This document shows, one piece after another, positions 1 through 7,567 of a stretch of 64,000 nucleotides of DNA. The notes under the pieces were generated by a model that was given only the letters and a program-made list of their open reading frames with translations, made no database searches and was not told where the DNA came from. Within the stretch, counting starts at the first letter, position 1. The number at the start of each line of letters is the position of its first letter. Location of the stretch: contig JAJRQB010000030.1 in the NCBI GenBank assembly GCA_024280485.1, forward strand, positions 1 through 64,000. The letters are read 5' to 3'. Origin of the DNA: Deltaproteobacteria bacterium. Its GTDB lineage: Bacteria; Desulfobacterota; Desulfuromonadia; Desulfuromonadales; Geopsychrobacteraceae. Made by a program: the position numbers and the translations under genes.

Positions 1-23
1 ATTCGTGAGTGAGCCGATGCCAT
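1..23 (-). CDS. Start of next Liv operon gene (partial, probably LivM permease)
   Basis: An ATG on the minus strand at 23-21 begins 4 nt after the stop of the livH-like gene. An AGAGGA ribosome-binding site lies inside the last codons of that gene, so translation would be coupled. Only seven codons are in the window, so identity rests on operon convention: LivH is normally followed by the second permease LivM. No sequence similarity can be judged. Confidence 0.4.
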
Positions 24-27
24 AGTG

Positions 28-921
28 TCAGATCCTCTCGATGTTCTTGGTGCCAAACAGGCCGTAGGGTTTGATCATGAGGATAATCACCAGGGCGTAA
101 AAAGGGGCGATGTCGTACATGTTGCCCAGGTGTAACCATTGGCTGTCGAAAAATTCAGCCAGATTCTCCAGTACGCCGATGATCAGGCCGCCGACAATTG
201 CGCCGATGATCGAATCGAGGCCGCCGAGGATGACCACCGGAAAGACCTTGATGCCGAAAAATGACAGGGACGAGGAGACACCGTTGACCATGCCGATCAC
301 CACCCCGGCCATGGCCGAAACCACCGCCGAGATCGCCCAGGATGCGGCAAAAACCTTCTTGACCGAAATCCCCAGGCTCTGGGCGACCTGCTGATCAAAA
401 GCGGTCGCGCGCATCGCCAGGCCCATTTTCGAATGTTTGAAGAAGAAGTAGAAACCGAACATGATCACGACCGAAATGACCAGACTCATGACGTAGGCGG
501 TCTGCACCTGTAGCCCGAGGATATTGACCGATTCGGTCTCGAAGATCTGTGGATAGGCCTTGGTGTAGCCGCCGAACATCCAACTCATCAACGCCTGGAA
601 AAACATCGATAAGCCGATGGTGACCATCAGCACCGAGATAATCGGTTCGCCGATCAGCGGCCTTAGCACCACCACTTGAAGCAGGATGCCGAACGCCACC
701 ATGAAGACGAGAGTGAGCGGAAAGCCGACATAGAAGGGTAGCTCGAACTTGACCAGCATGGCCCAGCAGGTCCAGGCGCCGATCAGCAGGAATTCACCCT
801 GGGCGAAGTTGACGACCTGGGTCGACTTGTAGATCAGCACGAAGCACATGGCGACCACCCCGTAGAGGGTGCCGACGATCAGGCCGTTGACGACCAGTTG
901 GGACAGTAGTTCATAATTCAT
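28..921 (-). CDS. livH: Liv-type ABC transporter inner-membrane permease (LivH family)
   Basis: Integral membrane permease of a branched-chain amino acid/organic acid type ABC importer; 297 aa, the usual LivH length. The N-terminus carries the family hallmark LIYKSTQVVNFAQGEF, and later the protein has GGLDSIIGAIVGG, which resembles the cytoplasmic loop that contacts the ATPase. Hydrophobic segments run along the whole chain. The start is an ATG that overlaps the stop of the upstream acyl-CoA synthetase gene by 4 nt (ATGA), with AAAGGAG in front. It is the third gene of the operon livG-like, acyl-CoA synthetase, livH-like, and livM probably follows off the window edge. Family membership is clear. 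The substrate is not: with a synthetase in the operon a carboxylic acid is more likely than an amino acid (inference). Confidence 0.9.
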   Translation of the reverse strand: MNYELLSQLVVNGLIVGTLYGVVAMCFVLIYKSTQVVNFAQGEFLLIGAWTCWAMLVKFELPFYVGFPLTLVFMVAFGILLQVVVLRPLIGEPIISVLMVTIGLSMFFQALMSWMFGGYTKAYPQIFETESVNILGLQVQTAYVMSLVISVVIMFGFYFFFKHSKMGLAMRATAFDQQVAQSLGISVKKVFAASWAISAVVSAMAGVVIGMVNGVSSSLSFFGIKVFPVVILGGLDSIIGAIVGGLIIGVLENLAEFFDSQWLHLGNMYDIAPFYALVIILMIKPYGLFGTKNIERI

Positions 922-2840
922 ACAACAGCTCCTTTGTCCTGAAGATCAACGATTCGAACATCGGTCTGTACTCTGGATGTGTTGCCATCCTGGAAGGTGA
1001 TGATGGTATCGATGTGCACGCTTTTTTGCTCAGAGTAGATGGTGTCGATGATATCGGCGTACTTCTCTTTGATGACCCCGCGGCGCACCTTGCGCGTTCG
1101 GGTCAATTCGCCATCGTCGGCGTCGAGTTGTTTATAGAGCAGCAGAAATTTACGGATGCGCTGTGCTTCTGGCAGGCTGAGATTGACCTGTTCAATTTCG
1201 GATTGAATAAGCGCGTAAATTTCCGGCTGGGCTGAGAGATTGATGTAGTTGGTAAAGGCAAGACCGCGTTGCTCGGCCCATTTGGCGACGATCTCGTAAC
1301 GGATACAGAGGATCGCCGCCAGGTAGGGACGTTTGTCCCCCTGGATAACCGCTTCGGCGATAAAGGGGGAGAATTTTAGTTTATTCTCGATGAACTGGGG
1401 TGAGAAACGTGAGCCGGTTGAAGTTTCAGACAGATCGGAGATGCGGTCGATAACCACCAGATGACCGTTCTCTTTTTTGAAGTAACCGGCATCACCGGTG
1501 AGCATCCAGCCATCAGTGAGCGCTTCTGCGGTTGCCTGTTCGTTATTGTAATAGCCGAGGAACATTCCTTTTGACTTGGCGACGACTTGACCAACGCCAT
1601 TGTTGTCGGGGTTGTCGATGCGCACTTCGGCGTTGTCGAAGGGAATACCGACGCTGTCGAAATCGACATCGTCGGATTTATGGATGGTGTAGGCCCCACC
1701 CATTTCAGTTTGGCCGTAGAGCTGCCGTAGCGGCACGCCCATAGCGAGGAAAAACTTGAAGGTGTCTGGCCCCAGAGCGGCACCACCGGTTGCGGCTGAG
1801 CGCAGAAAGGTGAAGCCGAGGCGATCCTTGAGCGCCCGAAAAAGCAGCCAAGAGGCTAGTTTCGATTGTCCCTTGTCCTGTATCGCCGCTTTCTCGGCCA
1901 GAGCCATGCCGATCTTGAACATCTTCTGCTTGAAGCGGGTGGCATCCATCATCTTCGCTTTGACATCGGCCGCGACCCCCTCCCAGACTCTTGGTGCCAG
2001 CAGCACGAAGTTGGGACCGATCTCGCGCAGATCTTCCATCATCGTCTCTTGTTCTTCGACAAAATTGACGATTTGACGGCTGATCAAGGCCTGTGATACG
2101 GCGTAAACCTGCTCCATGATCCAGGGCAGCGGCAGTACCGAAACGTAATTATCACTCGGATATTTGGGGTCGGCATGCAGGTAGGCGAGGCTGTGCTCCA
2201 ACATCGGGCCGCATTGCAGCATCGCCAGCTTGGGATTGGAGGTGGTCCCCGAGGTCGGGCAGAGAATGGCGACATCGGCCGCCTCGCCGGCGGCCAGCAA
2301 CTGCGCGTAGAGTTGCGGTTGCTCGGCATCCAGCTCTTCGCCAGATTTCATCAGGTCGAGATGGCTGAGCAGGCGCGGGTCGTCATATTTACGCATGCCA
2401 CGCGGATCACAGTAGATAATATGTTCAACGCAGGGGCACTCTTCGGTGATCTCGAGGACCTTGTCGACCTGCTCTTCATCCTCGGCGATGATGATTTTTG
2501 CTCCGGCGTAGTTGATCAGGTAGGCGACCTCTTCGTTGAGCGAGTCCTGATAGATGCCGAATATCATCGCGCGCAGGGCGTGGGAGGCGATTTCACTGGC
2601 GACCCATTCCGGGCGGTTGTCGCCGATGATCCCGACCGAATCCCCTTTACCGATCCCCAGTTTGTGCATCCCCAGGGCAAACTTTTTAACCATTGACTGA
2701 TAGTCGGCCCAGTTATAGGCGTTCCAGATACCAAATTCTTTTTCGCGCATGGCGACCTCGGTCGGCCAATGTTGCGCATTGTAGGCGAGCAGCTTGGGGA
2801 AGGTATCGTATTGGCTTATGTCGGCGTATTCGGCGTTCAT
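918..2840 (-). CDS. AMP-forming long-chain/aromatic acyl-CoA synthetase
   Basis: A 640-aa ANL-superfamily ligase that would convert a carboxylic acid, ATP and CoA into acyl-CoA, AMP and PPi. Visible motifs are the P-loop-like TSGTTSNPKLAM, YGQTEMGG (motif A5), LTGDAGYF and IDRISDL (A7/A8), and a C-terminal TRTRKVRRG holding the presumed catalytic lysine. The length and the two long inserts match long-chain (FadD15/FACS-type) synthetases rather than acetyl-CoA synthetase. It starts with ATG after GGAGGTG and overlaps both neighbours by 4 nt, so it is translationally coupled to the two Liv genes. That position suggests vectorial uptake and activation of one acid. Chain length or aromatic preference cannot be read from the sequence. 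Confidence 0.88.
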   Translation of the reverse strand: MNAEYADISQYDTFPKLLAYNAQHWPTEVAMREKEFGIWNAYNWADYQSMVKKFALGMHKLGIGKGDSVGIIGDNRPEWVASEIASHALRAMIFGIYQDSLNEEVAYLINYAGAKIIIAEDEEQVDKVLEITEECPCVEHIIYCDPRGMRKYDDPRLLSHLDLMKSGEELDAEQPQLYAQLLAAGEAADVAILCPTSGTTSNPKLAMLQCGPMLEHSLAYLHADPKYPSDNYVSVLPLPWIMEQVYAVSQALISRQIVNFVEEQETMMEDLREIGPNFVLLAPRVWEGVAADVKAKMMDATRFKQKMFKIGMALAEKAAIQDKGQSKLASWLLFRALKDRLGFTFLRSAATGGAALGPDTFKFFLAMGVPLRQLYGQTEMGGAYTIHKSDDVDFDSVGIPFDNAEVRIDNPDNNGVGQVVAKSKGMFLGYYNNEQATAEALTDGWMLTGDAGYFKKENGHLVVIDRISDLSETSTGSRFSPQFIENKLKFSPFIAEAVIQGDKRPYLAAILCIRYEIVAKWAEQRGLAFTNYINLSAQPEIYALIQSEIEQVNLSLPEAQRIRKFLLLYKQLDADDGELTRTRKVRRGVIKEKYADIIDTIYSEQKSVHIDTIITFQDGNTSRVQTDVRIVDLQDKGAVV

Positions 2841-3658
2841 TGGGCCACCTCCCCGCTGGTTTCCGGCTTAGTGGATGGCTCGTCATCCTCCCCCAGGTAG
2901 GCTTTTCTGACCTGCGGGTTGGCCATCACTTCGTCTGGCAGGCCACTCGCGATCTTCTTGCCAAAATCGAGCACCATCACCCGGTGTGAGATATCCATAA
3001 CCACGCCCATATCATGTTCGATCATCACCACCGTCATGCCCCACTCTTCATTGAGATCGATGATGTAGCGCGCCATATCCTCTTTCTCTTCAAGGTTCAT
3101 CCCTGCCATCGGTTCGTCGAGCAGGATCAGATCGGGGCGTAGCGCCACTGCCCGGGCCAGTTCGACCCGTTTGCGCAAGCCGTAGGAGAGAGTGCCGGCG
3201 ATCGATTTGCGGATATGTGCAATCTCGAGGAAGTCGATGATGTCTTCGACCTCGGCACGATGCACAAGCTCTTCCTTGCGTGCTCCGCCGAGCCAGTAGA
3301 GGGAGCCGTTGAGGAAATTATTTTTCAGGAGATGATGGCGACCGACCATGATGTTGTCGAGCACGGTCATGTGGGCGAACAGGGCAAGGTTCTGGAAGGT
3401 GCGGCCGATACCGAGGGTGCAACGGTCATTGGGGCGCAGGCCGATCATCTCCTTCTGCTTGAAGGTGATTGAACCCTTGCTTGGTTGATAGCGTCCAGAG
3501 ATACAGTTGAGCATTGAGGTCTTGCCGGCACCGTTAGGGCCGATTATTGAAAAAAGTTCTCCCTGTTTGACACTGAAGCTGACGTCGGTCAGGGCGTGGA
3601 CCCCGCCGAAAGAGAGTGAGATGTCATTGATCTGAAGCAGAGGGGGTGTTTCAGCCAT
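2837..3658 (-). CDS. livG: Liv-type ABC transporter ATP-binding protein (LivG family)
   Basis: Cytoplasmic ATPase of the importer, 273 aa from the chosen start. It shows Walker A GPNGAGKTS, the LivG-typical GRTFQNLALF stretch after it, signature LSYGLRKRVELARA, Walker B LILLDEPMAGMN and switch His in MIEHDMGVVM. The ORF track starts at a TTG that lies within the Shine-Dalgarno sequence. The ATG six codons later (MAETPP) has GAGGAGG 8 nt upstream and is preferred. The signature LSYG in place of LSGG is common in LivG. It is the first gene of the operon; a near-consensus sigma-54 promoter lies about 90 nt upstream. Confidence 0.9.
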   Translation of the reverse strand: MAETPPLLQINDISLSFGGVHALTDVSFSVKQGELFSIIGPNGAGKTSMLNCISGRYQPSKGSITFKQKEMIGLRPNDRCTLGIGRTFQNLALFAHMTVLDNIMVGRHHLLKNNFLNGSLYWLGGARKEELVHRAEVEDIIDFLEIAHIRKSIAGTLSYGLRKRVELARAVALRPDLILLDEPMAGMNLEEKEDMARYIIDLNEEWGMTVVMIEHDMGVVMDISHRVMVLDFGKKIASGLPDEVMANPQVRKAYLGEDDEPSTKPETSGEVAQ

Positions 3659-3745
3659 ATAATGAATCCTCCTCAAGCGGATTAGTTGCTTTATCGCGGT
3701 TGGTTAGCCCGGCCGACAACGATTTAAAGATGATACGTTGAGGGT

Positions 3746-3761
3746 TGCAAGCAGGATACCA
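3746..3761 (-). promoter_or_regulatory. Near-consensus sigma-54 (-24/-12) promoter for the Liv/acyl-CoA synthetase operon
   Basis: The minus strand reads TGGTATCCTGCTTGCA. Against TGGCAYRNNNNTTGCW it differs at the C of the -24 box and at the R position, while the invariant GG and GC have the correct 10-nt spacing. It lies 88 nt upstream of the livG ATG, next to a gene for a sigma-54 activator. Inferred from pattern only. Confidence 0.5.
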
Positions 3762-3951
3762 AACGGCGTTTTATAAATTCCTAATATGACGTAGCTTTTT
3801 ATCTTGCTGATTTTAATAGCTTTTATCTCTTATCCCCGGATACTGACGGTCCCAAAAGCCTGAGGTTAAATGTCCTTTTTGTTAACAGTGTTACGCTCCA
3901 TTTACAATCTGAGTTTTTTAGAGTTAGTCATGGTCAGGATCTATCCGGTGA

Positions 3952-5721
3952 TTACTGCAGGTGATATTTGTGTAATTTCTTGTAGAGACCGGGCCGCGAG
4001 ATTCCCAGAACATTCGCCGCATTGAGTTTGTTCCCTCCGACCTGCTCAAGAGAGGTCACGATCAGGAGTCGCTCCAGCTCTTCCATAATCTTTTGCAATG
4101 GTTTCTGCCCGATGCTGGCAAGCAGGCTATCCTGCTGATCTGTAGCTATTGCCAGAGCAGGGGTTGTTACGGTTGCGCGGCGGATGTGCAGGGGGAGATC
4201 CTCGGCCTTTATGGTCGTCCCGACAGCCATATTGAATGCGTTTTCAATGGCGTTACGCAGTTCGCGAATGTTCCCGGGGAAGTCATAGCTCTTCAGCATC
4301 TGCCAGGCTTCTTCATCGAGATCTTGAATGGCCAGGTCGAATCCAGCATTAAAATCGTCGATAAGATGCTTGGTGATGAAGTAGATATCGTCGCGGCGTT
4401 CGCGCAGCGGTGGAATCTCCAGGGCAATGACGTTGAGTCGGTAATAGAGATCGGTACGAAAGTTTCCGTCGCGGACTTTTTCATCGAGATTGACGTTCGT
4501 GGCGGCGACAACCCGCACGTCAATCTGCTTGGTAGCGGCACTGCCGAGCGGGGTAACCTCACGCTCCTGAAGGACACGGAGCAGTTTGGCCTGCATGATC
4601 ATCGGCATATCGCTGATTTCATCGAGGAAGATCGTTCCGCCGTCGGCTTGTTCAAACTTACCGATTTGTCCGCCCTTCTTGGCTCCGGTAAAAGCACCTT
4701 CGACATAGCCGAAGAGTTCAGATTCAAGCAGATGCTCCGGGATGGCCGCACAGTTGACGCGTACAAAGGGGCCGTAGCGCCGCTTGCTGGCGGCATGGAT
4801 GGCATGAGCGAAGAGCTCTTTGCCGGTGCCGCTCTCTCCGAGCAGCAAGATGTTTGATGGGCGTTCGGCGATCCGCAGCAGTTTCTCTTTCAGCGCTTTC
4901 ATCGCTTTGCTGTGACCGATAATGCTATTGCAGTCGTATTTAAACTCATGCACGCGGCCCTGTTTGGCTGTCGCGGGCTTGGGGGTGCTGACGTAGGCTT
5001 GAAATTTTTCAGCGAGCCGGGAAACTTCGCGGATATCGCCAAAGAGGACCTTGCCCCAGGCACCGATCATCTCGCCGTCCTTGAACAGTGGATAGCGGCT
5101 GACCACCGTTTGACGGCCGTTCAGCAGGTGTGGTTCTGCAATCTCGGCCTGGCCGGTATCCATCACTAAGGGTAAGCGTGAAGGGCTGGAGTTGGGGTAG
5201 GCTTTGTGGACATGTTTGCCGATCATTTCGTTGGCACTTATCCCCAGAACATCGGCGAAGGGCTGATTGATCATGGTGATGATGCCATCGGTGTTGATCA
5301 GAATCAGGCTGTCCTGGGTGAGGTCCGAACCCGGACCCATGGAGCAGAGCAGGTCGGGCATTTCAATACAGGGAGTGTCAAGCTGTTCGGTGCGCATCAG
5401 GCTGAAGATCCCGCCAGCAGCCTGGTGACCCTTGTCGAGCGGAGCATAATCGCAGTAATGCTTAATCCCGTCGAGCCAGACCGGCTGAGCCTTGAAGCAG
5501 AACCCCTGGACAATAAACGTGTGCAGAAAGCCGAGCTTGATGACCTGTCCCAGGCGCTGGCCGATGATCTCTTCAGGGCGCTTGCCGATCAGGCAGAAAC
5601 TTTCTTCATTTGAGGTGGCGATCCTTTGTTCGTGATCAAGAACCACCAGCCAGCTTTCCTGCGAGACTTCATAGCCACCGAGGTTAAAGCCTGCATCTTT
5701 GGCTTGTTGAGCAAATCCCAT
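3952..5721 (-). CDS. PAS-domain sigma-54-dependent transcriptional activator
   Basis: A bacterial enhancer-binding protein that would remodel sigma-54 RNA polymerase with ATP. From the chosen ATG it has 589 aa. In order: two PAS-like sensor regions (about residues 10-110 and 125-240), an AAA+ domain with Walker A GESGTGKE, the sigma-54 contact loop GAFTGA and Walker B GGTIFLDEI, and a C-terminal Fis-type helix-turn-helix (GGNKLNAANVLGISRPGLYKK). No phospho-receiver is present, so a small ligand or redox signal through PAS is likely. The start was set at the second of two adjacent ATGs, 6 nt after GGGGAG; the ORF track extends further upstream without support. Both flanking operons carry -24/-12 sequences, so it probably controls them. 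The inducer, perhaps an acyl-CoA or organic acid, is a guess. Confidence 0.9.
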   Translation of the reverse strand: MGFAQQAKDAGFNLGGYEVSQESWLVVLDHEQRIATSNEESFCLIGKRPEEIIGQRLGQVIKLGFLHTFIVQGFCFKAQPVWLDGIKHYCDYAPLDKGHQAAGGIFSLMRTEQLDTPCIEMPDLLCSMGPGSDLTQDSLILINTDGIITMINQPFADVLGISANEMIGKHVHKAYPNSSPSRLPLVMDTGQAEIAEPHLLNGRQTVVSRYPLFKDGEMIGAWGKVLFGDIREVSRLAEKFQAYVSTPKPATAKQGRVHEFKYDCNSIIGHSKAMKALKEKLLRIAERPSNILLLGESGTGKELFAHAIHAASKRRYGPFVRVNCAAIPEHLLESELFGYVEGAFTGAKKGGQIGKFEQADGGTIFLDEISDMPMIMQAKLLRVLQEREVTPLGSAATKQIDVRVVAATNVNLDEKVRDGNFRTDLYYRLNVIALEIPPLRERRDDIYFITKHLIDDFNAGFDLAIQDLDEEAWQMLKSYDFPGNIRELRNAIENAFNMAVGTTIKAEDLPLHIRRATVTTPALAIATDQQDSLLASIGQKPLQKIMEELERLLIVTSLEQVGGNKLNAANVLGISRPGLYKKLHKYHLQ

Positions 5722-5808
5722 CATTTTCTCCCCGTTACCGGCCCTGCCTGCGCAAGAAAAGACCGTCCGCGAAACAAAAATAATACAGTGTTTTAAAATA
5801 TTATGCAA

Positions 5809-6283
5809 AGTCTATTGTTTGATCTGGCAGGACTGCGGTACTTAACGACTGTCACCAATCGCGAATCCGGGTGAGATGGCCTCTGACTGCGCTATAAATA
5901 AGAAATTGCAAATGTTTTTTGTGGCACGACAGAATCAGGTGTAAACAAAGGTAGACATAGTGATGTCAGGGCGACTGGCAGGGCGCCCGGCCTGACTGGC
6001 AGGGAAACCACCGTAAAGTCGGGCTTGTAGCCGCTGGCTGCGACAATTGCAAGCCGTGGCATGGGGTTTGCTAAAACAACGTTATTGCTATCTGTGCGCC
6101 ATTTGAAGTAGAACCGGACATGAAGAACGGTGCTTTAGAGTTTTCGCACGGTTGCTGTCTGGCGACCAGAGTGCCTAAGTGGCAGAGGGCCACATGGGTA
6201 TTTGATTCTGGTGATAGATATCGTGAACAAAGGTTCGTTCGGCGGGTGTTTTTGGTGTCTGTCGGACAGAAAAGGAATTATAA
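5809..6283. promoter_or_regulatory. Divergent regulatory region with direct repeats (candidate enhancer sites)
   Basis: This 475-bp gap separates the activator gene from the KAS III/icmF operon. An exact 11-bp direct repeat, GACTGGCAGGG, occurs at 5973-5983 and 5994-6004, i.e. 21 bp apart (two helical turns), with a shorter relative CTGGCAGG at 5824-5831. The pair ends about 52 bp upstream of the -24 box at 6057, a workable distance for an upstream activating sequence. ORFs here (such as 6120-6317) lack convincing start signals and are not called. Confidence 0.4.
6057..6072 (+). promoter_or_regulatory. Perfect sigma-54 (-24/-12) promoter upstream of the KAS III/icmF operon
   Basis: The sequence TGGCATGGGGTTTGCT matches the TGGCAYRNNNNTTGCW consensus at every defined position. 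It sits 211 nt upstream of the KAS III-like ATG on the same strand. The next gene on the other side encodes a sigma-54 activator, which supports a real promoter rather than chance. Confidence 0.75.
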
Positions 6284-7435
6284 ATGCAAAAGCTTCTGGC
6301 AGAGGTTCCCGTTGTGATCAGCGGAACCGGCCTGTTCACACCCCCCCACAAGATTTCCAACGATGAACTGGTTCAGGCTCATAATGCTTACGCGGATAAA
6401 TTCAACCTCGAAAATGCCGAGGCGATCGAGCGCGGCGAGCAGACCGCGATCCAGCATTCGAGTGCCGAGTTCATTGAGAAGGCGTCCGGGATATCGCAGC
6501 GCTACGCCATGTTCAAGGAAGGTATCCTGGATGTTGAGCGAATGATGCCGGTCGTCCCGCGTCGTGCACCGGAGGAGCTTTCGATCAGTGCAGAAATGGC
6601 CGTTGCGGCAGCGACAGAAGCTTTGGAGCGTGCCGAAAAACAGCCGGGCGAGATCGACCTGGTGATTTGTGGTGCCTCTACATCGGAGCGACCCTGGCCA
6701 GCGGTGGCGATTGAAATTCAGCAGGCTCTCGGTTGTAAGGGCTATGCTTTTGATATGTCGGTTGCCTGCTCTACGGCGACCTTCGCTATCTCGTCCGCAA
6801 TAGATGCTCTCCTGTGTGGTTCGGCGACCTGTGCACTGGTGGTCAGCCCCGAATTTTTCACCCCGCAACTCAATTTTCGTGATCGGGACAGCCATTTTAT
6901 CTTTGGTGATGTTGCGACCGCAGTCGTTCTCGAAAGGGAAGAAACCGCGTCCGGCAAACAACTGTTCCGCGTGCTGGATCGCAAATTGACGACCAGTTTC
7001 TCCAATAATATCCGAACCGACCTCAGTTATCTCACCCGTGCTGAACCTGATCTTAGTCTGGAACGCTTCTTTGAGCCGGATCAATGGTTCGTACAGCAGG
7101 GCCGCAAGGTGTTCAAGGAATTGCTGCCACTGACCATTGACCTGATCAAGCAACAGCTGGAGGATTGTGCCACCGACGCAGCTGATCTCCGGCGGGTCTG
7201 GCTGCATCAGGCCAATATCAACATGAACCAATTTGCTGCCCAGAAACTGCTGGGTCGCGACATTGAAGCAGGGCGTACTCCGAATGTTCTGGGAGAGTAT
7301 GGCAATACCGTATCAGCAGGTGCCATAGTCGCATTTCACAAGTTCCATGAGGATATGTCTGCCGGGGACAAGGGGATCATCTGCTCCTTTGGAGCAGGCT
7401 ACTCGGTCGGCAGTCTCATGTTGGAAAAAGTCTGA
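6284..7435 (+). CDS. 3-oxoacyl-ACP synthase III-like condensing enzyme (FabH superfamily)
   Basis: A decarboxylating Claisen condensing enzyme, 383 aa, longer than typical FabH (about 320). The KAS III triad is intact: Cys162 in VACSTATF, His308 in LHQANINM and Asn341 in EYGNTVSA. The long N-terminal half with extra sequence before the Cys resembles the KAS III subgroup that takes medium-chain acyl-CoA primers (PA3286-like); this is family knowledge and tentative here. ATG follows AAGGA by about 8 nt. It is first in a sigma-54-controlled operon with icmF 132 nt downstream, so it probably processes acyl-CoA intermediates rather than serving housekeeping fatty acid synthesis. Confidence 0.85.
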   Translation: MQKLLAEVPVVISGTGLFTPPHKISNDELVQAHNAYADKFNLENAEAIERGEQTAIQHSSAEFIEKASGISQRYAMFKEGILDVERMMPVVPRRAPEELSISAEMAVAAATEALERAEKQPGEIDLVICGASTSERPWPAVAIEIQQALGCKGYAFDMSVACSTATFAISSAIDALLCGSATCALVVSPEFFTPQLNFRDRDSHFIFGDVATAVVLEREETASGKQLFRVLDRKLTTSFSNNIRTDLSYLTRAEPDLSLERFFEPDQWFVQQGRKVFKELLPLTIDLIKQQLEDCATDAADLRRVWLHQANINMNQFAAQKLLGRDIEAGRTPNVLGEYGNTVSAGAIVAFHKFHEDMSAGDKGIICSFGAGYSVGSLMLEKV

Positions 7436-7567
7436 TCTTCCGCCAAACCCTTCTCCCACAGAGGGAGGAAGTTGTCCCTGTAAATTGCGCAGATGGGTAA
7501 GCAACAGGTTGCTCTTGTCGTTTGCGAAAACCGTACATAACCGTCTTGTCAGAAGGAGTTGCTGCGA

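Noticed and set aside
4093-4857. 254-aa plus-strand ORF
   Set aside because: Antisense shadow of the sigma-54 activator gene, whose domains are unmistakable; no RBS or family features.
6120-6317. 65-aa ORF between sigma-54 promoter and KAS III gene
   Set aside because: Overlaps the real start, has no convincing RBS and lies in the untranslated leader.
6278-7231. 317-aa minus-strand ORF
   Set aside because: Antisense shadow of the KAS III-like gene with intact catalytic triad on the plus strand.
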